Assembly (NCBI GenBank): GCA_964563495.1
Contig: CAZLYK010000138.1
Coordinates: forward strand, 1 to 15,036
Length of the DNA: 15,036 nucleotides
DNA from: CAZLYK01 sp964563495
Lineage (GTDB): Bacteria; Acidobacteriota; Blastocatellia; RBC074
Direction: 5' to 3'
Positions within the stretch are counted from its first letter, which is position 1. Every line of letters begins with the position of its first letter. Both the position numbers and the translations under genes were made by a program. Below are positions 1 to 6,462 of the stretch, piece after piece. The notes under the pieces are model-generated. The model did not search any database. It had not been told where the DNA came from and saw only the letters and a program-made list of their open reading frames with translations.

Positions 1-1
1 T

Positions 2-57
2 CCCCCCGTCGCCCCGTCGCCCCTTCGCCCCTTCGCCCCTTCGCCCCGTCCCCCCGT
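2..57. repeat. 8-bp C-rich tandem repeat
   Basis: Seven tandem 8-bp units fill this stretch. Five are CGCCCCGT or CGCCCCTT (10-49) and the outer two are the degenerate form CCCCCCGT. The units change only at positions 1-2 and 7, so this is a true short tandem repeat and not just C-rich sequence. It touches the window edge and may extend to the left. No reading frame or function can be assigned. Confidence 0.85.
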
Positions 58-306
58 CTGTCCGCCACCAAAAACTGAGGCATGACCACTGGGCCATTAA
101 ATATATTGCCAGCCGGGGCCGTCAATATGTTAAGATGCCGGGCGTTAGGACAGCCCGGCATCAACTATTTGACCCCCGTCAACAGCCAATTTGGCTGCAA
201 TTAATCCTTACAATTGCTCTGATCGGCTTTGATGCCGCTGCCGACCCGCTTTGGCTCTATTGCAGCATTCATAACCATGTTTTGCAGGCATTTTCCGGAG
301 GGACCC
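58..306. other. Intergenic leader of the first secreted-protein gene
   Basis: I see no convincing gene here. It contains the hairpin at 134-162 and ends in a good ribosome binding site, GGAGGG at 297-302, four bases before the ATG at 307. A TTGCCA at 106-111 and TAAGAT at 131-136 could be read as a promoter, but the 19-base spacing is long, so I do not call one. Open frames that run through this stretch upstream of 307 do not look like protein. Confidence 0.5.
134..162. repeat. Hairpin with GATGCCGG core
   Basis: A perfect 10-bp inverted repeat (GATGCCGGGC at 134-143 with its complement at 153-162) around a 9-base loop. No T-run follows, so it is not a clear terminator. The outer eight bases, GATGCCGG and CCGGCATC, also form part of the much larger palindrome at 2803-2884, which suggests that the two are related intergenic elements. 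Confidence 0.6.
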
Positions 307-1245
307 ATGACCCAGTTTATCATTCGCCGCCTGACCAGCCTTCTAGTCATCCTGGGCGCGATCGCGTTTTTCAATCTCGAAATTGCCGCGCAGGGCTTCC
401 CGAGCGGCCAGAGCCATGTCACTGATTTGAAGCCGGGGAGCGTGCTCTTCTTCAATCGCTATACGAGCAGCCCGAACAATCCGCTGCAAGGCGACACTCA
501 GATAAATATCACCAACGTCAATCAAAGCAGGGAGGCTTTTCTTCACGTCTTCTTTATCGACGGAAGCACGTGCGCCATCACCGACTGGAGTATGTCTCTT
601 ACCCCGAATCAGACGACCTCTTTCCAGATGAGCTATTACGATCCGGGGATTACGGGTTACGTCGTTGTAGTCGCCACCGATGGGATCGTCCCGACTCAAT
701 TCAACAGTCTGATCGGGACTGCCTATATCCGCGAAAGTGACGGCCGGACGGCAATTCTTCAGGCCATTTCGATCGCCAAACGCGCGCCCGACAATATCCT
801 GCCCAAAGACGATGGCAGCTATAGCCTGATCTTCAACGGAGTCATCTATGAGCAACTCCCGGCGACAGTGGCGGTCTCCAGTTTCAACAGCCAGTCGACC
901 GATTTTTCCAGTCTGACCATCTATTCGCCGACCAACGATCTGACTTATGGCTCTGTCGATTCGATCAGCGTCTTTACTTTAATCTTCAATGAAATGGAGA
1001 AATCCATCTCCAGCAGCTTCGCCTTCCGCTGCTACAAGACCGAAAACTTCAATGTCCTCTTCAACCGTGGCGGTGGAATCAACAATCACGTGCCATCCGG
1101 CAGAACCGGTTGGATCAGAATGAGCGCCTCCGGTCGCCCACTGCTCGGCTCAGTAATCACCAAAGGACCCGTCTTCAGTGGCGGTTATAACCTGCATCCG
1201 ATCACCCTCCTCGGTTCATATGAGATAACTCTTCCGGTTTTTTAG
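307..1245 (+). CDS. Secreted hypothetical protein
   Basis: A 312-residue protein of unknown function. I chose the ATG at 307 over the longer frame from 229 because GGAGGG lies four bases upstream and the protein then begins with a signal peptide: a basic start (RR at 7-8), a hydrophobic core (about 11-22) and a likely cleavage site near AAQ (27-29). The mature part is rich in beta-forming residues, Asn, Ser and Thr. It has the phrases GSVLFFNRYTSS (44-55), INITN (66-70) and VFFIDGSTC (81-89), with only a few cysteines (C89 is one). From memory, similar phrases recur in secreted acidobacterial proteins without assigned function; this was not checked. Export to the periplasm or surface is inferred from the signal peptide. 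The downstream neighbour is unknown because of the assembly gap 18 bases after the stop. Confidence 0.8.
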   Translation: MTQFIIRRLTSLLVILGAIAFFNLEIAAQGFPSGQSHVTDLKPGSVLFFNRYTSSPNNPLQGDTQINITNVNQSREAFLHVFFIDGSTCAITDWSMSLTPNQTTSFQMSYYDPGITGYVVVVATDGIVPTQFNSLIGTAYIRESDGRTAILQAISIAKRAPDNILPKDDGSYSLIFNGVIYEQLPATVAVSSFNSQSTDFSSLTIYSPTNDLTYGSVDSISVFTLIFNEMEKSISSSFAFRCYKTENFNVLFNRGGGINNHVPSGRTGWIRMSASGRPLLGSVITKGPVFSGGYNLHPITLLGSYEITLPVF

Positions 1246-1263
1246 TCCATTCACCCGGAACAG

Positions 1264-1363
1264 NNNNNNNNNNNNNNNNNNNNNNNNNNNNNNNNNNNNN
1301 NNNNNNNNNNNNNNNNNNNNNNNNNNNNNNNNNNNNNNNNNNNNNNNNNNNNNNNNNNNNNNN
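1264..1363. other. Assembly gap of 100 N
   Basis: Exactly 100 undetermined bases, the usual placeholder for a scaffold join of unknown length. The sequence just right of it (CCGGAAGCCCGCGTTCCC, 1371-1388) is of a kind often repeated in intergenic DNA, which would explain why assembly broke here. The link between the two sides should be treated as provisional. Confidence 0.95.
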
Positions 1364-1739
1364 AACAGCCGGCCGGAAGCCCGCGTTCCCAGGTTTTTTG
1401 ACTATGGCCTTGTAAATCTCGACAAACTCATTCATTATTTCAATTACGAAGCTATGTTGAAGTCAAAATCACTTCCCCGCTCTGGTCGCTCCAAAATAAT
1501 CTCTAAAAGTGTATGTAATATCTGCATTAGAGAAATAAATACTGTACTACTTTCGAATACCTGGGTATAGCCGAGATCAGAGTGGGGTGATGTCCGCATG
1601 TGCTAACTAACTGAGGATAGTGGGTTTATGCCCATAGTTCAAGCTCTGGTACGGCTATTGCAGTGTTATGGGGACGCAATCATTTGGTAATCGCAATTAA
1701 TATTTTAGAACTGGAAACAATCACTGGGAGGGATCGAAG
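1364..1739. other. Long leader upstream of the OmpA-type gene
   Basis: A 376-base stretch with no convincing gene. It is more AT-rich than the flanking genes between about 1440 and 1560, as expected of a promoter region, but no clear -35/-10 pair stands out. The part at 1567-1658 can fold into a closed structure (separate entry). It ends in a strong ribosome binding site, GGGAGGGA at 1726-1733, six bases from the ATG at 1740. A short minus-strand frame starting at 1435 runs into the gap and cannot be judged. Confidence 0.5.
1567..1658 (+). promoter_or_regulatory. Possible structured 5' leader
   Basis: ATAGCCG (1567-1573) pairs perfectly with CGGCTAT (1652-1658). Inside it, CAGAG (1578-1582) pairs with CTCTG (1644-1648) across a 4x3 internal loop, and TGGG/CCCA (1621-1624 with 1631-1634) forms a small inner hairpin. 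This gives a closed stem with an inner arm about 80 bases before the OmpA-type start. I do not recognise a known riboswitch. Short helices like these can arise by chance, so this is only a candidate. Confidence 0.25.
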
Positions 1740-2795
1740 ATGAAAAAGCAAATGATGGGATTAATGATGGGATTGATGATATTGGGGCTGGCGTTAAGTT
1801 TGGGCTCTCCGGCAAAGGCCCAGGAAGCGACGCGTGAGAGGGTTGTTCAACCAGACCAGGTGGTTCGCATCCCGGCAGGGACGAAGAAGAAAGTCAGGGG
1901 TGTGATCGTCAAGCGTGAAGCTGACACCTTCATTATGCGGGACATGACCGGGGGCGACATCCAGGTCGCACTCACGAATGTGACCAAGGTCGAGGAGAAA
2001 AAGAGCAATCCTTTCCGTCGCGCCAAAAATTATGGAACGACCAACCTGCTGCGCGGTCTGACGGTTGAGGTCGAGGGTCGCGGCGACACCAATGGATCAC
2101 TGGTCGCCGAGAAGGTCAAACTGACTGATGACGCGCTGGTAGTGGCTCAAACGGTTGAGACCCGAGTGACACCGGTCGAAGGTCGGGTCGGTGAAACTGA
2201 GACGCGGATCTCACAGGCTGAGGCAAATGCTCAGCGTCTCTCCGGACAGCTGGAGGAATTGACGGCCATTTCGAACGCCACACGCGGCGGCGCGAAGGCT
2301 GCCCAGGAAACTGCCGATATGGCGGTTGCGGGCGTCGATGCGACCAACAAGCGAATCGACCAACTGGTCACAACCCTGGATGATTACGAGCCCAAGCGAG
2401 GCATCACGGTCAACTTCAAAGCGGGCAGCTACAAGCTCTCAGAGGAAGCGACCTCCGCGCTCGACGAGATCGCGACCCAGGCCAAGACCGAGCGCGCTTA
2501 TGTGATCGAGATTACGGGTTTTGCTTCTGCCGAGGGCAGCACTGCTCTCAATCGACGCCTGAGCCAGCAGCGCGCCGATGCCGTGGTTCGTTACCTGGCG
2601 GAGAACCATATGATTCCGCTCCGCCGAATCATTACACCGTTCGGCTATGGCGAGTCTCAGCCGGTGGCTGATAACACGACCCGGGATGGCCGCACGCAAA
2701 ATCGACGCGTCGAGGTTAAAATCCTGGTCAACAAGGGTCTGACCTCGCCACCCGCTCCGGTTACCATGACCAAACCGAACACCACGGGTGAATAA
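1740..2795 (+). CDS. OmpA-family protein with N-terminal OB-like domain and coiled coil
   Basis: A 351-residue envelope protein. Residues 1-28 are a methionine-rich signal peptide ending in AKA-Q; there is no lipobox cysteine. Residues about 40-130 form a beta-rich module (KKKVRGVIVKRE, TFIMRD, GLTVEVEG, LVAEKVKL) resembling the DUF5666/OB-type domains of secreted bacterial proteins. Residues about 137-215 are a likely coiled coil or long helix (TRVTPVEGRVGETETRIS, AQRLSGQLEEL). Residues about 220-332 are an OmpA C-terminal domain, with the ITGFAS strand (258-263), GYGESQP (302-308) and NRRVEV (321-326), the part that in this family binds diaminopimelate in peptidoglycan. It therefore probably links outer membrane or periplasmic partners to the cell wall. 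There is no N-terminal beta barrel, unlike classical OmpA. The start is firm, with GGGAGGGA six bases upstream. Confidence 0.88.
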   Translation: MKKQMMGLMMGLMILGLALSLGSPAKAQEATRERVVQPDQVVRIPAGTKKKVRGVIVKREADTFIMRDMTGGDIQVALTNVTKVEEKKSNPFRRAKNYGTTNLLRGLTVEVEGRGDTNGSLVAEKVKLTDDALVVAQTVETRVTPVEGRVGETETRISQAEANAQRLSGQLEELTAISNATRGGAKAAQETADMAVAGVDATNKRIDQLVTTLDDYEPKRGITVNFKAGSYKLSEEATSALDEIATQAKTERAYVIEITGFASAEGSTALNRRLSQQRADAVVRYLAENHMIPLRRIITPFGYGESQPVADNTTRDGRTQNRRVEVKILVNKGLTSPPAPVTMTKPNTTGE

Positions 2796-2802
2796 TCATT
2801 CC

Positions 2803-2884
2803 TCGGAAAAAGGCACTGGATGCCGGAAGCTGGATGTTGGGAAACCCCGGCATCCAGCTTCCGGCATCCAGCGCCTTTTTCCGA
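2803..2884. repeat. Large palindrome, 34-bp arms, terminator-like
   Basis: Arms 2803-2836 and 2851-2884 are complementary at 33 of 34 positions (2815 against 2872 is the only mismatch), around a 14-base loop that itself contains GGGAAACCC. The left arm contains CTGGATG twice, separated by CCGGAAG. The outer ends are A-rich on the left (2807-2811) and T-rich on the right (2876-2880), so the RNA would be a stem tailed with U on either strand. It begins eight bases after the OmpA-type stop. It may terminate that transcript, but it is far longer than an ordinary terminator and its internal repetition points to a mobile or multicopy intergenic element. Confidence 0.8.
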
Positions 2885-2885
2885 A

Positions 2886-2911
2886 GAGTCGTTCAGGTCG
2901 TGGAACGACTC
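2886..2911. repeat. 9-bp-arm hairpin
   Basis: GAGTCGTTC (2886-2894) is exactly complementary to GAACGACTC (2903-2911), with an 8-base loop. It starts two bases after the large palindrome and is the second of three consecutive hairpins in this intergenic space. No T-run follows. Confidence 0.6.
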
Positions 2912-2924
2912 CCTGAAACGATTG

Positions 2925-2960
2925 CCGTTACTCCCGAGCGCAAGCGCTCGGGAGTAACGG
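2925..2960. repeat. Perfect hairpin with CAAG loop before the VWFA gene
   Basis: Arms 2925-2940 and 2945-2960 match at all 16 positions, with a CAAG tetraloop (2941-2944). The core GCGCAAGCGC is nearly the same as the loop of the hairpin at 6423-6462. It ends only nine bases before the ATG at 2970 and two bases before the likely ribosome binding site, GAGG (2963-2966). There is no T-run downstream, so it is more likely an element that shapes the leader, or a repeat, than a terminator. Confidence 0.75.
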
Positions 2961-2969
2961 CTGAGGAAA

Positions 2970-4109
2970 ATGGCGAAAATGCTGGGAACAACGATTCTGC
3001 AAATAAAGGCTGGAGAAGGTGTAAGATTCTTTCGCCATCGTCAATTTAAAGCCGTCTTGCTTCTGGCGCTCTTTGGTTTTGCCGCCGGTCTGTCCTCATT
3101 ACAGGTCGAGGGTCAAACCAACCGCGTCCGGCGAGTCAATCAGACTTCTCCGACCAGGGAGGGCAAGCCCGAAGCGAAACCGGACCCGACTCAAGAGAAA
3201 CCCGCGCAGCAGGATCCCAAGAAGCCGGAGAAGCCCGAGCAGAAGACGCCTGAGCCGGAGGCCGAGCCGATTCGGATAAATTCGAATTTGGTCGCGGTTC
3301 CGGTCTCGGTCACCGACGCGGATGGAGAACCGGTTCGGAATCTGACCGCTGAGGATTTTCAGCTCGAAGAGGAAGGACAGCTGCAACAACTGCAAACGCT
3401 CGGTCAACCCGGAAAGACGCCGATCGAACTGGCTCTGCTCTTCGACGTTTCACGAAGTGTACGCAACCGCTTCGATTTTGAGCGTGAAGCCGCGATCAGA
3501 TTTCTGAGGGAGATCGTCAAACCGGGCGACACGGTCAGCATCTTCGCCATCGGCCGGGGACCGGTGCTCTCGATTGAACGGACCGACAACGTCGAAAAGG
3601 CCGTCGCCGGAACCATGACCATCGAACCGACAGATGAGGCGACGGCGTTCTTCGATACCGTGGTCAAAGCGGCCCGCTATCTCGAGGACCATGCTAATCC
3701 GGGAACTCGCCGCGTCCTCGTCGTCATCTCAGACGGTGAAGACACCAACAGCGAACGTTTCCGCCTGGGCGATGCTCAACGGGAGATCCAACGCAGCGAC
3801 AGCCTCTTCTATTCGATCAATCCGAGCGGCCCGTCGATCCGATTGAACAAAATTAGCATGCGCGGCCACGAGGGAATGGTCCGTCTGGCCAACGAAACGG
3901 GTGGCATGGCTTTTCTTCCCGATAAGCTTGACGAATTGCCCCAGGTCTTCCGCCAGATCGCCGCCGAACTGCAGGCCCAATATCTGCTCGGCTATTACTC
4001 AACCAATGAGACCAATGACGGCAAATTCCGGCGGATCTCTGTCCGCGTCCCCAAAAAACCGGAATTGCGCATCCGCGCTCGCCAGGGCTACTACTCTCCA
4101 AAAGACTAG
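2970..4109 (+). CDS. VWFA-related secreted protein (acidobacterial type)
   Basis: A 379-residue protein with a von Willebrand A fold. A basic region (FRHRQFK, 21-27) precedes a hydrophobic core (28-42) and a likely cleavage near VEGQ (46-49), so it is exported. Residues 60-100 are a linker rich in Pro, Lys and Glu. Residues about 101-150 match the entry part of the VWFA-related family (TIGR03436): NSNLVAVPVSVTD, then LTAEDFQLEEEGQ. The A domain has a metal-ion-dependent adhesion site: D159-x-S161-x-S163, T225 as a possible third ligand, and D255 in ISDGEDT. The C-terminus, with LGYYS (340-344) and RQGYYSP (371-377), is typical of the family. Ligand and function are unknown. The start is uncertain: the ATG at 2970 has GAGG three bases upstream, which is close, and the ATG at 2979 would have 12 bases. 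Confidence 0.87.
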   Translation: MAKMLGTTILQIKAGEGVRFFRHRQFKAVLLLALFGFAAGLSSLQVEGQTNRVRRVNQTSPTREGKPEAKPDPTQEKPAQQDPKKPEKPEQKTPEPEAEPIRINSNLVAVPVSVTDADGEPVRNLTAEDFQLEEEGQLQQLQTLGQPGKTPIELALLFDVSRSVRNRFDFEREAAIRFLREIVKPGDTVSIFAIGRGPVLSIERTDNVEKAVAGTMTIEPTDEATAFFDTVVKAARYLEDHANPGTRRVLVVISDGEDTNSERFRLGDAQREIQRSDSLFYSINPSGPSIRLNKISMRGHEGMVRLANETGGMAFLPDKLDELPQVFRQIAAELQAQYLLGYYSTNETNDGKFRRISVRVPKKPELRIRARQGYYSPKD

Positions 4110-4117
4110 ATCAAGTC

Positions 4118-4123
4118 TATAAT
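4118..4123 (+). promoter_or_regulatory. Possible -10 element
   Basis: A perfect TATAAT just after the VWFA stop and directly against the palindrome at 4121-4207. No recognisable -35 lies 16-18 bases upstream. A transcript from here would start inside the left arm and would lose part of the stem, so if the promoter is real it may give an unfolded leader to the receptor gene. Weak evidence. Confidence 0.2.
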
Positions 4124-4207
4124 GGCCGGGGTAAACAGGATTAGTGCAGGGTTTGACAAAAAGCTGTCTTGTCAAATCCTGCGGTAATCCTGTTTACCCC
4201 GGCTATT
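4121..4207 (+). repeat. 39-bp-arm palindrome carrying the ACAGGATTA motif
   Basis: Arms 4121-4159 and 4169-4207 enclose a 9-base loop. Of 39 positions, 35 are Watson-Crick pairs, three are G-T pairs (4124/4204, 4145/4183, 4151/4177) and one is a G-G mismatch (4144/4184). All three G-T positions would be stable G-U wobbles in the plus-strand RNA and A-C mismatches in the minus-strand RNA. The left arm includes AACAGGATTA (4134-4143), linking it to the GACAGGATT elements further right. It ends four bases before the receptor gene's AGGAG (4211-4215). Confidence 0.85.
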
Positions 4208-4223
4208 GAAAGGAGAGCATTGT

Positions 4224-6413
4224 ATGCCGATATATCAGGCGTTGAGATTTGCAGTCCTGACATTTCTCGTTACCGTGATCTTACCTGCCAACGGGTTGGG
4301 TCAGGCCAATGGAGCGATCAAGGGCAAAGTCACGCTCGAAGAGAAGAACCTTCCCGTCCATAACGTAATCATCTTAATTTCTCAGCTCCAGGTTTCGACG
4401 ACCACGGACGAAGAAGGCAATTACGAGATCAAAGATATACCTCCGGGGTCATACAGCCTGCTGGCGCGACTGGATCGAGGTCCGGACGTGATTCGGCGGA
4501 TCGAGATCAAGTCCAGTCAAACCCTGACGCTGGACATACAACTGAAATTGAGCGGGATCCGCGAGCAGGTGACGGTCTCAGCCACGGGTCACGAAGTATC
4601 GGCTGAGGAGGCGTTTCAAGGGGTGACGGGTCTGGACTCGATCAAGCTGCTGGAGAAAGACCCGTCCTCGCTCGGCGAAGCGCTCGAGCGTTACCCGGGC
4701 ATCGCCAAACGCAGCTCGGGCCCCGGTTCGGCCCGTCCAGTAATTCGGGGCTTCGACGGCGATCGCGTCCTGATCGCACAGGATGGGATCCGGACCGGCT
4801 CGCTTTCGTACTCTTCCGGCGATCACGGCGAGCCGATCAATCTCTTGTCAATCGAGCGTGTCGAGATGATTCGGGGACCTGCGACCCTGCTCTACGGCAG
4901 CAGCGCGATCGGCGGCCTGGTCAATGCCGTGAGCGGCCACGATCGGGCCCACGAGGGCGGGCACGGGTTCTTCTCAGCCGTCGGCGGCTCGACCAGCAAT
5001 ATCCGCGGCGCGAGCGGCGGATTCGAATACGGGACAAAACACTGGATGGTCTGGGGCAACGGCGGCGGTCAGGAAACCGGGGACTACCGGACCCCACTCG
5101 GAAAGGTCATCAACTCGAGAACCAGCTACTATGATATCTCCGGCGGGACCGGGTATTTCGGCGAGAAAGCTTTCCTGACGGGCAGTTACAACTTCAACAA
5201 AAATGTCTATGGGATCCCGGTCGACCCAAGCAAGCAAGATCCGGAAATCGCCGAATTGAACCCCCGCCGTCACAACCTACGCCTCAACGGGGGCTTCAAC
5301 AACCTGACCGGCCTCCTCGACCACGTTCACCTGACCTTCGATTATTCCGACTACAAACATCAGGAATTGGTCGGCAATGCGCCCAGGAGCGAGTTTTTCA
5401 ATCAAACCGTCTCATACCGCACGATCGCGGAGCAACAACGCGTCGGGCGTCTCTCCGGCAGCTTCGGCGTCTCCGGCTTCCGTCGTGATTTCAAGACTGA
5501 GGGCGCCGAGGCATTGGCGCCGCCGACCGTTCAGAACTCTTTCGCGGCTTTCGTGCTTGAGAACATCGATTTTGTCAAGCTCGCTTTTCAGTTCGGCGCG
5601 CGGATTGAACACAACGGTTATGACACGGTCCAATCAGCGACAACGCGCAACCGCAGTTTCAACGGTTTTTCCGGCTCCGCTGGAATACGCGTACCGGTCT
5701 GGGAAGGGGGTGCGATCTCGGCCAACTACACACACTCCTATCGCGCGCCATCGCTCGATGAACTTTATAACTTCGGCCCGCACCCCGGGAACCTGACCTT
5801 CGAGATAGGCAATACGAATCTCAAGCGTGAGGCCGGCGACGGTGTAGATCTCTCGTTCAGACAGGGGTCGGATCACTTTCAGGCCGAGGCGCACTTCTTC
5901 TATTACAACCTGCGGGACTTCATCTTCCTCGCCCCGACCGGTGAAGAGGATGAAGGGTTGCCGGTGGCCAACTACTCACAGGCCGGCAGCCGGTTTTATG
6001 GCACGGAATTGGATCTGAATATCGGGCTGTCCGGCAATCTTTGGCTCAATGCCGGAATGGATTATGTCAATGCCGGTTTGAAAGAGGCCGGAACACCGCT
6101 GCCGCGCATCCCGCCGATGCGGGGCCGGCTCGGTTTAGACTGGCAATTCAAAGGACTGAGACTCGCCCCGGAAGTCGTCATGGCCCGCGATCAGGACCGG
6201 ATCTTCCCGCTCGAAACGCGCACCCCCGGCTACGGGATCGCCAATATTCTGGGCTCATATACTTTTGTCCAAAAACACGCTGCCCACATCTTTTCGATCA
6301 ACGGCTTCAACCTGGGCAATAAGCTGTACTTCAATCACCTTTCGTTTATCAAGGAGATCGCGCCCGAAATCGGACGCGGAGCGAGGTTCACCTATACAGT
6401 CAGGTTCTTCTGA
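4224..6413 (+). CDS. TonB-dependent outer-membrane receptor, ZnuD-like
   Basis: A 729-residue outer-membrane transporter driven by TonB. The ATG at 4224 is chosen because AGGAG (4211-4215) lies eight bases upstream; a TTG at 4206 is less likely. Domains: signal peptide 1-26; carboxypeptidase-regulatory-like beta domain 28-110 (GAIKGKV, TDEEGNYEIKDIPPGSYSL); a possible TonB-box region EQVTVSA (114-120); plug about 134-236 with RPVIRGFDGDRV (171-182) and IRGPATLLYGSSAIGG (216-231); then a 22-strand-type barrel ending in aromatic FF. The plug, the DHGEP at 200-204 and the C-terminal region (FNHLSFIKEIAPEIGRG) resemble the zinc receptor ZnuD. H239, H243 and H247, spaced by three, form a histidine cluster that could bind metal. 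Zinc as substrate is inference; the transporter family is secure. It is monocistronic as far as can be seen, ending at a terminator. Confidence 0.92.
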   Translation: MPIYQALRFAVLTFLVTVILPANGLGQANGAIKGKVTLEEKNLPVHNVIILISQLQVSTTTDEEGNYEIKDIPPGSYSLLARLDRGPDVIRRIEIKSSQTLTLDIQLKLSGIREQVTVSATGHEVSAEEAFQGVTGLDSIKLLEKDPSSLGEALERYPGIAKRSSGPGSARPVIRGFDGDRVLIAQDGIRTGSLSYSSGDHGEPINLLSIERVEMIRGPATLLYGSSAIGGLVNAVSGHDRAHEGGHGFFSAVGGSTSNIRGASGGFEYGTKHWMVWGNGGGQETGDYRTPLGKVINSRTSYYDISGGTGYFGEKAFLTGSYNFNKNVYGIPVDPSKQDPEIAELNPRRHNLRLNGGFNNLTGLLDHVHLTFDYSDYKHQELVGNAPRSEFFNQTVSYRTIAEQQRVGRLSGSFGVSGFRRDFKTEGAEALAPPTVQNSFAAFVLENIDFVKLAFQFGARIEHNGYDTVQSATTRNRSFNGFSGSAGIRVPVWEGGAISANYTHSYRAPSLDELYNFGPHPGNLTFEIGNTNLKREAGDGVDLSFRQGSDHFQAEAHFFYYNLRDFIFLAPTGEEDEGLPVANYSQAGSRFYGTELDLNIGLSGNLWLNAGMDYVNAGLKEAGTPLPRIPPMRGRLGLDWQFKGLRLAPEVVMARDQDRIFPLETRTPGYGIANILGSYTFVQKHAAHIFSINGFNLGNKLYFNHLSFIKEIAPEIGRGARFTYTVRFF

Positions 6414-6422
6414 TTAATGGAT

Positions 6423-6462
6423 AAGTAAAGATCCCCGCCGCAAGCGGCGGGGATCTTTACTT
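6423..6462. terminator. Bidirectional terminator between convergent genes
   Basis: Perfect 18-bp arms (6423-6440 and 6445-6462), with a GC-rich inner part and an AT-rich outer part, around a CAAG loop. It lies ten bases after the receptor stop, and its right arm includes the stop codon of the minus-strand methyltransferase (6457-6459). The downstream T-runs are short and broken on both sides (CTTTACTTTC on plus), but placement between converging genes fits termination in both directions. Confidence 0.75.

Noticed and set aside
1202..1435. Minus-strand open frame crossing the run of N, starting MNEFVEIYK.
   Set aside because: Nearly half of it is undetermined bases, there is no ribosome binding site, and its end matches nothing recognisable. 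A truncated small gene to the right of the gap cannot be excluded, but it cannot be supported.
1500..1533. 7-bp inverted repeat TCTCTAA/TTAGAGA upstream of the OmpA-type gene.
   Set aside because: Short AT-rich arms with a 20-base loop are expected by chance in such sequence.
2834..3049. Plus-strand open frame of 71 codons before the VWFA gene.
   Set aside because: It is built from the arms of the hairpins at 2803-2960 and overlaps the VWFA start in another frame.
3099..3407. Minus-strand frames over the Pro/Lys/Glu linker of the VWFA protein.
   Set aside because: They are rich in Arg and Leu because they mirror a low-complexity coding stretch; the plus frame has clear domain motifs.
4206..4223. 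TTG start that would extend the TonB receptor by six residues.
   Set aside because: The AGGAG site would lie inside the extension; the ATG at 4224 has correct spacing and begins the signal peptide.
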